Of a stretch of 64,000 nt of DNA, positions 16,819 through 25,305 are shown piece after piece. The notes below the pieces were generated by a model. It saw nothing but the letters and a program-made list of their open reading frames with translations, was not told the origin of the DNA and searched no databases. The stretch is from contig CAJKXZ010000006.1 in assembly GCA_905203995.1 (NCBI GenBank), positions 18,648-82,647 on the forward strand, in the 5' to 3' direction. Origin of the DNA: an uncultured Methanomassiliicoccus sp. (GTDB lineage Archaea > Thermoplasmatota > Thermoplasmata > Methanomassiliicoccales > Methanomassiliicoccaceae). The translations under genes were made by a program, and so were the position numbers. Each line of letters begins with the position of its first letter. The first letter of the stretch is position 1.

Positions 16819-17448
16819 TCATTGAATGCTAGCGAGCTCTTTTGTTTTAGCAAGAGCGTCTTCAATCATTTTTAAAGTGCCATGACGTGTTTCATAGTTC
16901 CAGCCAAAATATGAAGCAAATTTCTTAGCATTTTCTTCACAAGTACTGCGGTCTTCAATGCCAGTATTTATGTAAAGACACCGACTATAGCCATCAAACA
17001 TTTTCTGCATGAACCAATCAAATCCTAACTCATTGAGCAGTTCTTCGCCTAGCTGATCGCAAAATTTGTTATAGAATCTATCTAAACCAAAATCTTTTGA
17101 AAAATAAGGTGTGGCATAATAGGTTCCTGCACATTTATGACGCTCCTCCGCATAGCCCTCAGGAGTCAGGAGCGCGCAGACACAATCGTCTGCTTCAATC
17201 ATGACTGTTGGCACAGCTAATTGTGAAGTGATACCTTTTAATGATTGGCACCAACCATAGCCTAAGAACACCGCATCTACTTTTCCCTGAAGTGCGTTTA
17301 CATGATCAATGACTGTACTTTTTAATTCATCTGGATGTTCATGAAGTCCAAACTGAAGATATTCTTTAAAGATTATATCTGGATCTCCTTCAGTAAGATA
17401 GTTAATTTCTTCTTTAAAGGAATCACAAGCAATTATTCCAATTCTCAT
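16819..17448 (-). CDS. DUF1638 family protein
   Basis: About 209 residues with conserved Cys positions (IACDSFKEEI, GYGWCQSLKG, EADDCVCALL, RHKCAGTYY) and an Rossmann-like start. The family is typical of methanogens and some anaerobes, often encoded near methyltransferase genes for methylated compounds, and its function is not established. Three potential starts are stacked (TTG-GTG-ATG); the ATG at 17448 is chosen. No methyltransferase gene is within the window. Confidence 0.7.
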   Translation of the reverse strand: MRIGIIACDSFKEEINYLTEGDPDIIFKEYLQFGLHEHPDELKSTVIDHVNALQGKVDAVFLGYGWCQSLKGITSQLAVPTVMIEADDCVCALLTPEGYAEERHKCAGTYYATPYFSKDFGLDRFYNKFCDQLGEELLNELGFDWFMQKMFDGYSRCLYINTGIEDRSTCEENAKKFASYFGWNYETRHGTLKMIEDALAKTKELASIQ

Positions 17449-17855
17449 CACCAAAGAATTAGTCTTCGAAGATATGATGGTTCCGATGTAACAAACTAAA
17501 AGTTGTTTGGCAAAAATGACTACTGGCAGGCGCTATCTGAAACAGCATACATGAAAGAATATCTCACTTTGTTTTTATGAGTTCTGATGAGTCTTAAACT
17601 CGATTATTCATATATTCTTAAAAAAATAACACCTGTACCAAATAGTAGTCCTCAATTAACTTGATTTATCTACAAATCATTCAATTATCTTGCGAACGGA
17701 TTAGATTTTGAAAGAAAATAGGTAATTAAATCACCATTTTTGGCGCATTTTTCGTCCAAGATTAATAAGAAATTCGTAAAAAACCATATTCAATTTATTT
17801 ACAGAGAGGCATTATCGGCGATATATCTATATATAATGATGATTAATTAATATGT
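17449..17855. other. AT-rich intergenic region, about 400 nt
   Basis: Holds the promoters of the divergent DUF1638 and winged-helix genes. The plus-strand TATA box is at 17824-17835. The long spacer has no convincing ORF or terminator. A TGATGA/CTGA pattern at about 17470-17590 was looked at as a C/D-box RNA but is not convincing. Confidence 0.4.
17824..17837 (+). promoter_or_regulatory. TATA box of the winged-helix gene
   Basis: TATCTATATATAAT centred about 26 nt before the ATG at 17856, so the transcript is probably leaderless; no Shine-Dalgarno site precedes the ATG. Confidence 0.6.
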
Positions 17856-18365
17856 ATGCCATTTATAGACCAAAAAGAAAAAAGAGCATCGATCTTAGAC
17901 GAACCCTACGCAGCAGGAATTTTACTCATGCTTAGAGACAGAGAACTCAACGGAGAATCTTCACTCACCCTTAGCGGTGTTAAACACACAGTTTCTGCCA
18001 ACTACAACTCTGTAAAAAAGATCCTCATTTGGATGGAAGACATGGGCATCATTGAGATCAACCAGACCATGCAGGGAGACCATGCTCGCCCAGGAAGGCC
18101 TGGACATAACGTAGAACTCACCGACAAAGGTAAGAACATCGCTGATAACCTCAATGAAATCGTTGAGTACATGGGACAGGTCCCTGTCTACAGAAAGGGT
18201 GTCAGAGAAGCAAAATCTACTAAAGCCGCTGCCAGCAAAGCCAAACCCGCTGCCAAAGCTGCTAAACCAAAGGCTAAGCCTGCCGCCAAACCAGCTGCTA
18301 AACCAGCCGCTAAAAAGGCAACCGCTTCCAAAAAAAGCAGCAGCGCTAAAAGATCGAGAAAGTAA
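17856..18365 (+). CDS. Winged-helix protein with histone-H1-like Lys/Ala/Pro tail
   Basis: 169 residues. Residues 1-105 form a winged helix (TLSGVKHTVSANYNSVKKILIWMEDMGII, then a wing HARPGRPGHNVELTDKG). Residues 115-169 are almost only K, A, P and S with AKPAAK-type repeats, closely resembling the C-terminal tail of eukaryotic H1 and of bacterial Hc1/HU-like proteins. I infer a nucleoid-associated DNA-binding protein; the strong TATA box with leaderless start fits an abundant protein. Repeats make the tail length variable between strains. Confidence 0.75.
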   Translation: MPFIDQKEKRASILDEPYAAGILLMLRDRELNGESSLTLSGVKHTVSANYNSVKKILIWMEDMGIIEINQTMQGDHARPGRPGHNVELTDKGKNIADNLNEIVEYMGQVPVYRKGVREAKSTKAAASKAKPAAKAAKPKAKPAAKPAAKPAAKKATASKKSSSAKRSRK

Positions 18366-18377
18366 AACTCTACAAAT

Positions 18378-18401
18378 AAAGGGTGACTAAGTTCACCCTT
18401 T
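18378..18401 (+). terminator. Terminator after the winged-helix gene
   Basis: AAAGGGTGA / TCACCCTTT, a 9-bp stem with a 6-nt loop, directly followed by TTACC. Confidence 0.75.
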
Positions 18402-18439
18402 TACCATAACTATATCTATTTATAAACTGCTGTTGTGGT

Positions 18440-18991
18440 ATGAAAGTCGTCGGTGTATCTGGAAGTCCCAGACCAAACAGCAACTCAGCCGCAATTGTCA
18501 AGGTTGCCTTGGATGAAGCTGCAGCAAAAGGTGCAGAAGTAGAATTTTTTGAAATGTCAGGTATGAAATTTGAAGGTTGCAGCGGTTGTATGTACTGCAA
18601 AGCAAAGGGCAAATGTGTAAAAAATGATGATATTACCAATGTCCTGAAGGCGATCTCGGAAGCAGATGCCGTAGTCATGTCCGCCCCCATTTATTTCCAC
18701 AGGTACAACTCTCAATTCAGAGCCTTGATTGACCGTATGTATTGCTGGGTAAAACCAGACTTTTCCTGCGTCATTCCGGCGGGCATAAAAGCAATCGTCG
18801 TAAGCACACAAGGAAGCCCAGATGAGAATGCCTTCAAAGGCGAAACCGAATGGTTAGGAACTGCCTTAGCTAACTACTTCAAATTCGATGTTAAAGATAA
18901 GCTGGTTTTGGTTAACGGCAATGCCGTTAGTGCTGCAGATAATGCAGAATTCATCGCCAAAGTCAAAGCTTCAACAGACAAACTCTTCTGA
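18440..18991 (+). CDS. Iron-sulfur flavoprotein (NADPH-dependent FMN reductase family)
   Basis: 183-residue flavodoxin-fold protein. GSPRPNSNSA near residue 8 binds the FMN phosphate; the compact cysteine motif CSGCMYCKAKGKC near residue 47 is that of methanogen Isf proteins, which carry a [4Fe-4S] cluster and move electrons from ferredoxin. MSAPIYFHRYNSQFRALIDR is the family active-site segment. A TATA box (TTTATAAAC) lies at about 18418. Monocistronic, ended by a strong hairpin. Confidence 0.85.
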   Translation: MKVVGVSGSPRPNSNSAAIVKVALDEAAAKGAEVEFFEMSGMKFEGCSGCMYCKAKGKCVKNDDITNVLKAISEADAVVMSAPIYFHRYNSQFRALIDRMYCWVKPDFSCVIPAGIKAIVVSTQGSPDENAFKGETEWLGTALANYFKFDVKDKLVLVNGNAVSAADNAEFIAKVKASTDKLF

Positions 18992-19001
18992 AGCTAAATT
19001 A

Positions 19002-19025
19002 AGGGGTACGCTTCGGCGTATCCCT
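19002..19025 (+). terminator. UUCG-tetraloop terminator
   Basis: AGGGGTACGC-TTCG-GCGTATCCCT: a 9-10 bp stem closed by a stable C(UUCG)G tetraloop, 11 nt after the flavoprotein stop. Confidence 0.8.
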
Positions 19026-19035
19026 CCACATTCTC

Positions 19036-19872
19036 TTAATTTTCTTGTGAATCTTGCCGGATAACGTTTATTTTCTTTTTAGCGGGATCTTTTGTATGTT
19101 CAGCGGCCAGAATTTGAACCTGATCATAGATGTCGATAGAGATAATCGGCGGATGGTCAGAAGCGATCTGTAATTTATCCCATCGTCGATAGCCAACATA
19201 GATTGGATTGTGGAGAATTCTACTGATTGACCATTTTGTCCAGTGATTGTTATTTCTAGTAAAGAGCTGTTCAGAGTTAAGCTCATCAGCGATCGCCGCC
19301 ATGCTGCTGCCGTTGAGATACGCTGAATAAATGCGCTGTACCACCTGCGCTTCATTCTCATCCATTATCAGTTTGGATGCTTCCAAGTGATAGCCATAAG
19401 GTGGGTTAAAACCCATCATTTCACCCATCGATGCTTTTTGTTCCATACCGACATACGTTCTTTCCCCGATTTGCTCTGACTCCAGCTGAGCAATTCTCTG
19501 GATCATATCAACAACAAATCTACCAATGGCGCTGGAAGTATCGAGCTCTTCCTGCATGGAGGTGAATTTTTTACCCCACTTCTCGAGATTGTCCATCATC
19601 TCGATAAAATTCCGTGAGTTTCTATGGATACGATCCATTTTGAGAACTAAGATTGTATCCCATTTTTCCTTCTCATTCATCATTCTTTTGTACTCTGAAC
19701 GGGGGCCGATCTTTCTACCGCTGTGACCTTTGTCAGCATACACTTCAACAATATCCCAGCCCTGAGCTTCACAATAAGCAGTTAACCGTTCCTGCTGTGC
19801 TTCTAAGGAATAACCTTCCTCGGCTTGCTCCTCTGTTGAAACTCTGATGTATAACGCCGCTTTTACCATCAT
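19036..19872 (-). CDS. Serine recombinase (resolvase + recombinase domains), downstream copy
   Basis: 278 residues. The catalytic domain has the nucleophile Ser in YIRVSTEEQ and the KMDRIHRNSRNF arginine region; a long helix (RIAQLESEQIGERTYVGM) and a recombinase domain (IADELNSEQLFTRNNNHWTKWSISRILHNPIYVG) follow. It lacks the zinc ribbon and coiled coil of phage large serine integrases. It begins one nucleotide after the stop of the upstream paralogue, so they are one operon. No transposon ends or cargo are visible. Confidence 0.88.
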   Translation of the reverse strand: MMVKAALYIRVSTEEQAEEGYSLEAQQERLTAYCEAQGWDIVEVYADKGHSGRKIGPRSEYKRMMNEKEKWDTILVLKMDRIHRNSRNFIEMMDNLEKWGKKFTSMQEELDTSSAIGRFVVDMIQRIAQLESEQIGERTYVGMEQKASMGEMMGFNPPYGYHLEASKLIMDENEAQVVQRIYSAYLNGSSMAAIADELNSEQLFTRNNNHWTKWSISRILHNPIYVGYRRWDKLQIASDHPPIISIDIYDQVQILAAEHTKDPAKKKINVIRQDSQEN

Positions 19873-19873
19873 T

Positions 19874-20689
19874 TCACCCGAGCAATAAGTGCGAAGAGCC
19901 AGATGAATTTCTGCGTCGTTCTTCCATCATTCTTTGGACCAGATTGTAGGTGCCTCGGGAGATTATTTCCGCATTTTCAATTTTTATCAAATAGCCATCC
20001 CATAAAGCAAATCCACAGTACAAGGGATTTCGCAAAATTTTACTAATTGTCTGTTTTTTCCACACTGTTCCTTTTTTAGAAGGGATTCCCCGAGCATTGA
20101 GATTGTCCGCGATTGCACTTAGACTGTTTCCTGAAGTGTAGGCGTTGTAAATGTACGCGACAATGCCGGCTTCGGCAGGATTTATTTCCAGTCCAGAACT
20201 TTTAAAAGAGTAACCGTAGGGTTCTCCTGAACCTAGATAACCATCACCTTTTTTCGCTTTCTGGACCATGCCGATTTTTACTCTTTCTCCGATTTGCTCG
20301 GACTCCAGCTGAGCAATTCTCTGAATGATATCCATTACAAATCTGCCCATTGCTGAAGTTGTATCGAACTTTTCCTGCATGGAGCTGAACTGCTTTTCGT
20401 GTGAAGCCAGCTCATTCATCATGTTTGTAAAATTCTGAGAATTTCTATGGATACGATCCATTTTGAGAACCAATAATACATCCCACAAATCGTACTCCTG
20501 CATCATTTTCTTGTACATCGGCCGAGAGGTATCCCGTCCAGAGAAGCCTTCATCGACATATTCGCCGGCAATCTCCCAGCCTTTAGCCTTACAATATGCT
20601 CGCAAGCGTTTGAGCTGGGCTGCAATGCTGAAACCTTCCCGGGCTTGGTCTTCCGTAGAAACTCTCGCATAGACAGCTGCGCGCATCAT
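19874..20689 (-). CDS. Serine recombinase, upstream paralogue
   Basis: 271 residues with the same architecture as its neighbour: catalytic YARVSTEDQ, KMDRIHRNSQNF, RIAQLESEQIGERVKIGM and a recombinase domain ending NPLYCGFALWDG. The two are clearly duplicates: some DNA stretches are identical over more than 25 nt (for example 19622-19647 and 20446-20472). Both active sites look intact, so a hetero-oligomer acting at a specific site is possible. The promoter lies in the 190-nt spacer shared with the OB-fold gene. Confidence 0.88.
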   Translation of the reverse strand: MMRAAVYARVSTEDQAREGFSIAAQLKRLRAYCKAKGWEIAGEYVDEGFSGRDTSRPMYKKMMQEYDLWDVLLVLKMDRIHRNSQNFTNMMNELASHEKQFSSMQEKFDTTSAMGRFVMDIIQRIAQLESEQIGERVKIGMVQKAKKGDGYLGSGEPYGYSFKSSGLEINPAEAGIVAYIYNAYTSGNSLSAIADNLNARGIPSKKGTVWKKQTISKILRNPLYCGFALWDGYLIKIENAEIISRGTYNLVQRMMEERRRNSSGSSHLLLG

Positions 20690-20856
20690 TTACCTCAACG
20701 AGTGAGTGGGCATTTAAGCTTTCGATCTCCCTTGACAATTAACAAAAAACAAGTAACTGTCTCTATCACTCAATAATAGATGAATAAGACTATATAGATC
20801 AAAATATCAGCGATGGTTAATTAAGATTATTATAATACAATATCGTGGTAAGTTTC

Positions 20857-20873
20857 AAGAGGCTAAAGCTCTT
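20857..20873 (+). promoter_or_regulatory. Hairpin in the 5' leader of the OB-fold gene
   Basis: AAGAG-GCTAAAG-CTCTT immediately before the ATG at 20879; with the TATA box (TTATTATAATAC) at about 20827-20838 it lies in a leader of about 20 nt and could lower initiation at the first start. Confidence 0.35.
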
Positions 20874-20878
20874 CTTAG

Positions 20879-21298
20879 ATGAAAATGCAAGAAATACTTG
20901 ATTCAGATTTGTTACGTTTAAAGGAGGAATTCGGCGGCCTGATCGACGATAATACCCTACGTAGGCTACTTGAATCAAGAGGTGATAACATGTCAGAAAA
21001 AAAGATCTCAGAATTTGGAGACAAAGAAGAAGTTTCAGCTACCGTTAAAGTAACTAGAATCTACGACGCTAAAATTTTTAACAAGAGAACCGGTGGAGAA
21101 GGAAAGGTCCGCAATATTGCCGTCGAAGATGACTCTGGCAACTGCCGCATTACTCTGTGGGACGATGACGTTGATCTTGTCGAAACCATGTCGATTGAAG
21201 TCGGCGATGAGCTTAAACTCACCAGCTGTTACGTCAAACAAACCGATTACGGTACTGATGTTTCCAAAGGCAGAACCGGAACCATCGAAAAACTCTGA
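20879..21298 (+). CDS. Single OB-fold protein, RPA/SSB-like (COG1599)
   Basis: 139 residues. A helical N-terminus (DLLRLKEEFGGLIDDNTLRRLLES) precedes an OB fold (SATVKVTRIYDAKIFNKRTGGEGKVRNIAVEDDSGNCRITLWDDD) as in archaeal RPA proteins, predicted to bind single-stranded DNA. It carries one OB fold only, with no zinc finger, so it is smaller than replicative RPA. A second start, ATG 20990, has a strong GAGGTGAT site just upstream and would give an OB-only form of 102 residues. Divergent from the recombinases; a link is not shown. Confidence 0.8.
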   Translation: MKMQEILDSDLLRLKEEFGGLIDDNTLRRLLESRGDNMSEKKISEFGDKEEVSATVKVTRIYDAKIFNKRTGGEGKVRNIAVEDDSGNCRITLWDDDVDLVETMSIEVGDELKLTSCYVKQTDYGTDVSKGRTGTIEKL

Positions 21299-21320
21299 AT
21301 ATGCGGTCCTCCCGCATATT
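21298..21320 (+). terminator. Terminator after the OB-fold gene
   Basis: AATATGCGG / CCGCATATT, a 9-bp stem overlapping the stop codon, followed by TATTAATTT. Confidence 0.75.
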
Positions 21321-21446
21321 TATTAATTTACCAAACTTGTTTTACAGTTCAATTTTAACAAAAAAGGATTTTTTATTCACATTGAGAACACAGGTTGTAA
21401 AAAAGGTAAAAAGTAAGGGGTTTGGGGGGTTAAAGTCTCAGCGACC

Positions 21447-23102
21447 TTACATCATTCCAGGCATGCCGCCCATTCCTGGAGGCATTCCGCCTGGAGGTCC
21501 AGCGGGAGATGGTCCCTGTTTGGAAGCGATGACATCATCGATTCTGAGGATCATGGCTGCCACTTCAGTAGCAGACTCAATGATCTGAGTCTTTACCCTA
21601 AGAGGCTCGAGGATATCCATCTCATACATGTTGGTGACTACACCGTTGTCAAGGTCAATACCCATGTATGCCGCATTCTTGGATTTCTTTTCGTGAGCAG
21701 TCTTGAGCTGGATGACGAGATCGATCGGATCTAAACCAGCGTTTTCAGAGAGCGCCCATGGAATAACTTCCAAAGCTTCAGCAAAGGCTTCGATAGCCAG
21801 CTGTTCTCTGCCGCCAACGCTTGAGGCAAATGCTGAAAGCTTCATGGACATCTCGATTTCAGGAGCTCCTCCACCAGCTACAACTTTACCGTCTTCAATA
21901 GCAACTCCGACTACCCGCAGTGCATCGTGTAAGGCACGCTCAACTTCAGCAACGACGTGCTCGGTACCGCCACGGACAACAACGCTGATGGCCTTGGGGT
22001 TCTTGCAGCCAGTGATGAAAGTCATGTTTTCTTCACCAATCTTTCTCTCTTCCACTAAGCTAGCGGAACCGAGATCGCTCTTGGAGATAGAGTCGAGGTT
22101 ACCGACTACATTACCACCAGTGGCTTTAGCAAGCTTATCCATGTCGGACTCTTTGAGTCTGCGGCAGGCGTAGATACCAGCTTTAGCCATGTAGTGCTGT
22201 ACAAGATCATCCATTCCTTTCTGGCAGAAGACAACATTGGCACCGATGGCCTTTACTTTCTCGACCATCTCTTTAAGGGTGTTCTCTTCCTCATCAAGGA
22301 AGGCCTGCATGGAAGCAGGATCGCGGATCTGGATCTTAGCTTCTACTTCAGTCTTCTTGATCTCAAATGCTGAAGATACAATAGCGATCTTAGCGTTGGA
22401 GACAGATTTAGGCATGCGTGGATGGACTTTTTCTTTATCGATAACAAGACCGTTTATGAGCTCAGTGTCTCTGATAGAACCGCCGGTTTTGGTCTCGACT
22501 TTGATGTTGTCGATATCTACAACAGACTCGTTTCCTCTCTTTTCAACGACTGCTTTGACAGCGTCGACGCAGAGGTTTGCAAGGTAATCGCGAGAATCTC
22601 CCACAGATTTTCCAATCATGGCTGTCCTGGAGACTTTCTTCAAGATCTCGTCGCTGTTGGCACTAACGGCGATTTTTTCCAGAATTTTTATCGCTTCAGC
22701 AGCAGCAAGTCTGTAACCGTTAGCGATAATGGTGGGGTGTACATTTTGCTCAATCAAAGATTCAGCTTTTTTGAGTAATTCACCAGCAACAACTACTGAA
22801 GTGGTTGTTCCGTCACCGCACTCAGCATCCTGAGTTTTTGCAACTTCCACAATCATTTTAGCAGCGGGGTGCTGTACATCGATCTCTTTGAGAATAGTAA
22901 CACCATCGTTGGTGATTACTACGTCTCCCAAGGAATCGACCAGCATTTTGTCCATTCCCTTGGGACCGAGTGTAGTTCTTACTGCATCGGCGATTGCCCG
23001 AGCAGCGGCAATATTGTTACTTTGAGCTTCTTTCTTTCTTGTGCGCTCTGTACCTTCCTTGAGCACAATAATTGGTTGACCTTGTCCTAAAGAATATCCC
23101 AT
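21447..23102 (-). CDS. thsA: Thermosome subunit (group II chaperonin)
   Basis: ATP-driven protein-folding chamber subunit, 551 residues, full length. The equatorial domain has the ATP loop TTLGPKGMDKML, NDGVTIL and AECGDGTTTSVV; the C-terminal half has GKVVAGGGAPEIE. The C-terminus is a flexible GPPGGMPPGMGGMPGMM tail typical of archaeal thermosomes. An AGGAGGCCC site precedes the ATG, so it uses a leader and Shine-Dalgarno initiation. T-rich tracts at 21321-21420 follow the stop on the minus strand and probably end the transcript. Only one subunit gene is present here. Confidence 0.97.
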   Translation of the reverse strand: MGYSLGQGQPIIVLKEGTERTRKKEAQSNNIAAARAIADAVRTTLGPKGMDKMLVDSLGDVVITNDGVTILKEIDVQHPAAKMIVEVAKTQDAECGDGTTTSVVVAGELLKKAESLIEQNVHPTIIANGYRLAAAEAIKILEKIAVSANSDEILKKVSRTAMIGKSVGDSRDYLANLCVDAVKAVVEKRGNESVVDIDNIKVETKTGGSIRDTELINGLVIDKEKVHPRMPKSVSNAKIAIVSSAFEIKKTEVEAKIQIRDPASMQAFLDEEENTLKEMVEKVKAIGANVVFCQKGMDDLVQHYMAKAGIYACRRLKESDMDKLAKATGGNVVGNLDSISKSDLGSASLVEERKIGEENMTFITGCKNPKAISVVVRGGTEHVVAEVERALHDALRVVGVAIEDGKVVAGGGAPEIEMSMKLSAFASSVGGREQLAIEAFAEALEVIPWALSENAGLDPIDLVIQLKTAHEKKSKNAAYMGIDLDNGVVTNMYEMDILEPLRVKTQIIESATEVAAMILRIDDVIASKQGPSPAGPPGGMPPGMGGMPGMM

Positions 23103-23139
23103 AATGGGCCTCCTATTAAGAAGGAGTAGTTTAAAGCTT

Positions 23140-23150
23140 CTATATATACA
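23140..23150 (-). promoter_or_regulatory. TATA box of the thermosome gene
   Basis: TGTATATATAG read on the minus strand, about 40 nt before the ATG and before an AGGAGG ribosome-binding site. Confidence 0.65.
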
Positions 23151-23189
23151 TTTCTATTTGATGTGGTTTCCTTAACCGTTCTGGCATGA

Positions 23190-23972
23190 TTAAGCGAATA
23201 CATCCTCAACCTTGATGCCGAGGGCCTTACAGCGGAACTTTATCAGATTTGCAGTCTGCTCAGAGTCTACCGACGAACGCGGTAAAATAGATTCCAATCT
23301 TGCTGACAAACCGGGTCGCAAATTAAGACGATCGATCATGACTCGTTTCACGCCGGCCTCAGCAATATCGTCCAGCAAACGGCTTGATTGATCAGTTATA
23401 CCGTTGATCGTAGGACCAATGAGGATGTAAACATTCATTCCCCGCTCGATAAAATCCTTAGCGGCTTTAAGTCGTTGAGACGGCAGTGGTACCTGCTTTT
23501 CAAAGTATCTAGCGTGCTGATCGTCAGTAGCTACACTGAAGCCAATCTCCAAACGGCTAAGTCGCTCGTAGAGGTCGCTATCACGCAGAATTAAATCAGA
23601 TTTGGTCAGCACACTTACCGGCAGATCTTCTTTGACAATCTCCTGTAAACACTGCCGGGTGTTCTGCACAGTAGCTTCTAGAATTTGATAAGGATCGGTA
23701 ACGGTTCCCAGTCCGATTATTCCTCTTTTTACTTTCAACTCTTTTGCCAAGATTTTAGCAATGCCCGTTTTTACCCGCACTTCCGTCCACACTGCACGGT
23801 CTATTTTCATAATGTCGGGAGCATAGCAATATGTACAGTTATGCGAGCAGCCGCTGTAAGGATTGAGCGCATAATCCAAATCAGGAAGGCGTGAGGGCGA
23901 AAGCGCACAATTGCAGCGCTGATAGTTTATTTTCGGCCCAGGCAGAAAATCATCCAGATTAGACATAGTCAT
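23190..23972 (-). CDS. Radical SAM protein, SplB/COG1533 (DNA repair photolyase) family
   Basis: About 260 residues. The cluster motif CSHNCTYCYAPDI near residue 45 is the CxxxCxxC of radical SAM enzymes in the spore-photoproduct-lyase/Rv2578c group, with LGTVTDPYQ, SVLTKSDLILRD and RLNLRPG following. It is shorter than bacterial SplB, and I do not see the C-terminal H-donor Cys of true lyases, so substrate is open. Its start overlaps the end of the Nre gene in another frame, implying cotranslation with a PCNA-binding repair protein. Confidence 0.82.
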   Translation of the reverse strand: MTMSNLDDFLPGPKINYQRCNCALSPSRLPDLDYALNPYSGCSHNCTYCYAPDIMKIDRAVWTEVRVKTGIAKILAKELKVKRGIIGLGTVTDPYQILEATVQNTRQCLQEIVKEDLPVSVLTKSDLILRDSDLYERLSRLEIGFSVATDDQHARYFEKQVPLPSQRLKAAKDFIERGMNVYILIGPTINGITDQSSRLLDDIAEAGVKRVMIDRLNLRPGLSARLESILPRSSVDSEQTANLIKFRCKALGIKVEDVFA

Positions 23973-25242
23973 CAAGTCTTCTCTGCGTAAACATGTCTTT
24001 CAAGATACCTGAATTTGCAATCCACTGCTTGATGGGGATGCTCATCTTGGAAGCTACATGATTCAAAGCGTCATTCAAGGTCTCAAAGCGGAAGGGCGTT
24101 GTTTTCAGAGCGGCACGTACGTTTTCCCGGACATTCCAGACTCCCACTGGCATGATGTAGCCAGGATGGGCTTCACGGAAGATTACCGCTCCTGCCTGCC
24201 GGCCTTCATTTTGCAGCAGTTCATTGACGGCTAAGCGGGCGGCATAATAGCAGCCGCCGATCTCGGCATATTTCTTACGACCGTCATAAAACTCATAGGA
24301 ACTGATGATCTCTACATCCTTGCCCAGCGGATTCCACACCGTATTAGGGAACCAAGCTTCAATAAGCTCATAGCGCCAAGAAACTGGCATCAGGAGAATG
24401 CTCCAGCGGTTATCCAGCTGATACCAGTCGTAGATCCGCCAGTCTTCAATCAACGGATTGTATTTGGTATTGCTCAGCAGCGATTTTCCCAGAATGTCAT
24501 CAACAGCGGTTATCGACCAACGAGTAGGGACAAATTTCCGATTTTTATCGATGCCGAAGGCCCCGACTGAGAAAGCTTTCTGAATTTTAGAGACGAGCAC
24601 TCCATCAGTGTATAGTGCTTTGACTGCCTCGGTTGCTTTCAGGTCGGTATCGTAAAAGGCCTTTTCCACATGCTGCTCATAACGGGTATTGCCGACCTCA
24701 AGTGTTTTAAGCCTGGCCGAGGGTCCAAAAGGCTGCACTTCATCATCTAAAACCAGCCTGCCGGTTGGTCTTTTCTGGAAAGCTGCTTCGACCTCCAGAG
24801 GATTTTCAGACAGGGCAAGATCGCGGGTCTGTTCAATGATGCGTCCCTCCTTCTGAAAATTGACCGCGTCGATGCGGTGTTTTCCCCGTACCAACGAAAA
24901 ACGGAAATCGACGAACTCGTCAATACTCTTACCGACCCACAACTCCGGAGTATCCATGATCGAAGTATCGCCCATCAGCGGCGGCACCAAGGGACCAATG
25001 TCGACTTTGGGGTAACCATAACGGCCGACAAAAACACTGGGCGGGGACATTCCCTCAATATCCAGCGAATTAATGAGTCTTTTTGTTTTAGCCCGTGAAT
25101 AAAATTTAACCATCAGAGGACAGCGGTCCTTGCCGCAGAGATTTTTTGAGCCTTTGCAGATCGCGCAAGGTGAACCTGGCGGAATTTTATCAGTATCTTC
25201 TGCAAAAGTACTGAAACGATGGGCATCAAAACTCACAGGCAT
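23959..25242 (-). CDS. nreA: Nre DNA repair protein (NreA/NreB family) with PCNA-binding tail
   Basis: Archaeal-specific repair factor of about 427 residues. An N-terminal zinc-binding region (CAICKGSKNLCGKDRC near residue 30) and the conserved VFVGRYGYPKVDIGPL, LVRGKHRIDAV and RWSITAVDD segments identify Nre. The C-terminus ends QRRLDDYV, a PIP-box-like motif at the expected position for PCNA binding. ATG 25242 is preferred to TTG 25257 because the TATA box (GTATATAAG, about 25269-25277) predicts a transcript starting near 25247. Cotranscribed with the radical SAM gene. Confidence 0.9.
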   Translation of the reverse strand: MPVSFDAHRFSTFAEDTDKIPPGSPCAICKGSKNLCGKDRCPLMVKFYSRAKTKRLINSLDIEGMSPPSVFVGRYGYPKVDIGPLVPPLMGDTSIMDTPELWVGKSIDEFVDFRFSLVRGKHRIDAVNFQKEGRIIEQTRDLALSENPLEVEAAFQKRPTGRLVLDDEVQPFGPSARLKTLEVGNTRYEQHVEKAFYDTDLKATEAVKALYTDGVLVSKIQKAFSVGAFGIDKNRKFVPTRWSITAVDDILGKSLLSNTKYNPLIEDWRIYDWYQLDNRWSILLMPVSWRYELIEAWFPNTVWNPLGKDVEIISSYEFYDGRKKYAEIGGCYYAARLAVNELLQNEGRQAGAVIFREAHPGYIMPVGVWNVRENVRAALKTTPFRFETLNDALNHVASKMSIPIKQWIANSGILKDMFTQRRLDDYV

Positions 25243-25305
25243 CTTGCGCTTTACCAATTCCTGAACTTATATACCTTACTCCCTGCATTCTTACCGGAAG
25301 GATGT

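Noticed and set aside
16486..17448. PIN-like protein and neighbour as a toxin-antitoxin pair
   Set aside because: The neighbour is a DUF1638 protein in a separate gene, with no overlap or antitoxin features.
17470..17545. C/D-box guide RNA
   Set aside because: An ATGATG and a CTGA occur, but boxes C' and D' are not convincing and the spacing is wrong.
19036..20689. Insertion sequence (IS607-like)
   Set aside because: No TnpB partner, terminal structure or target duplication is visible.
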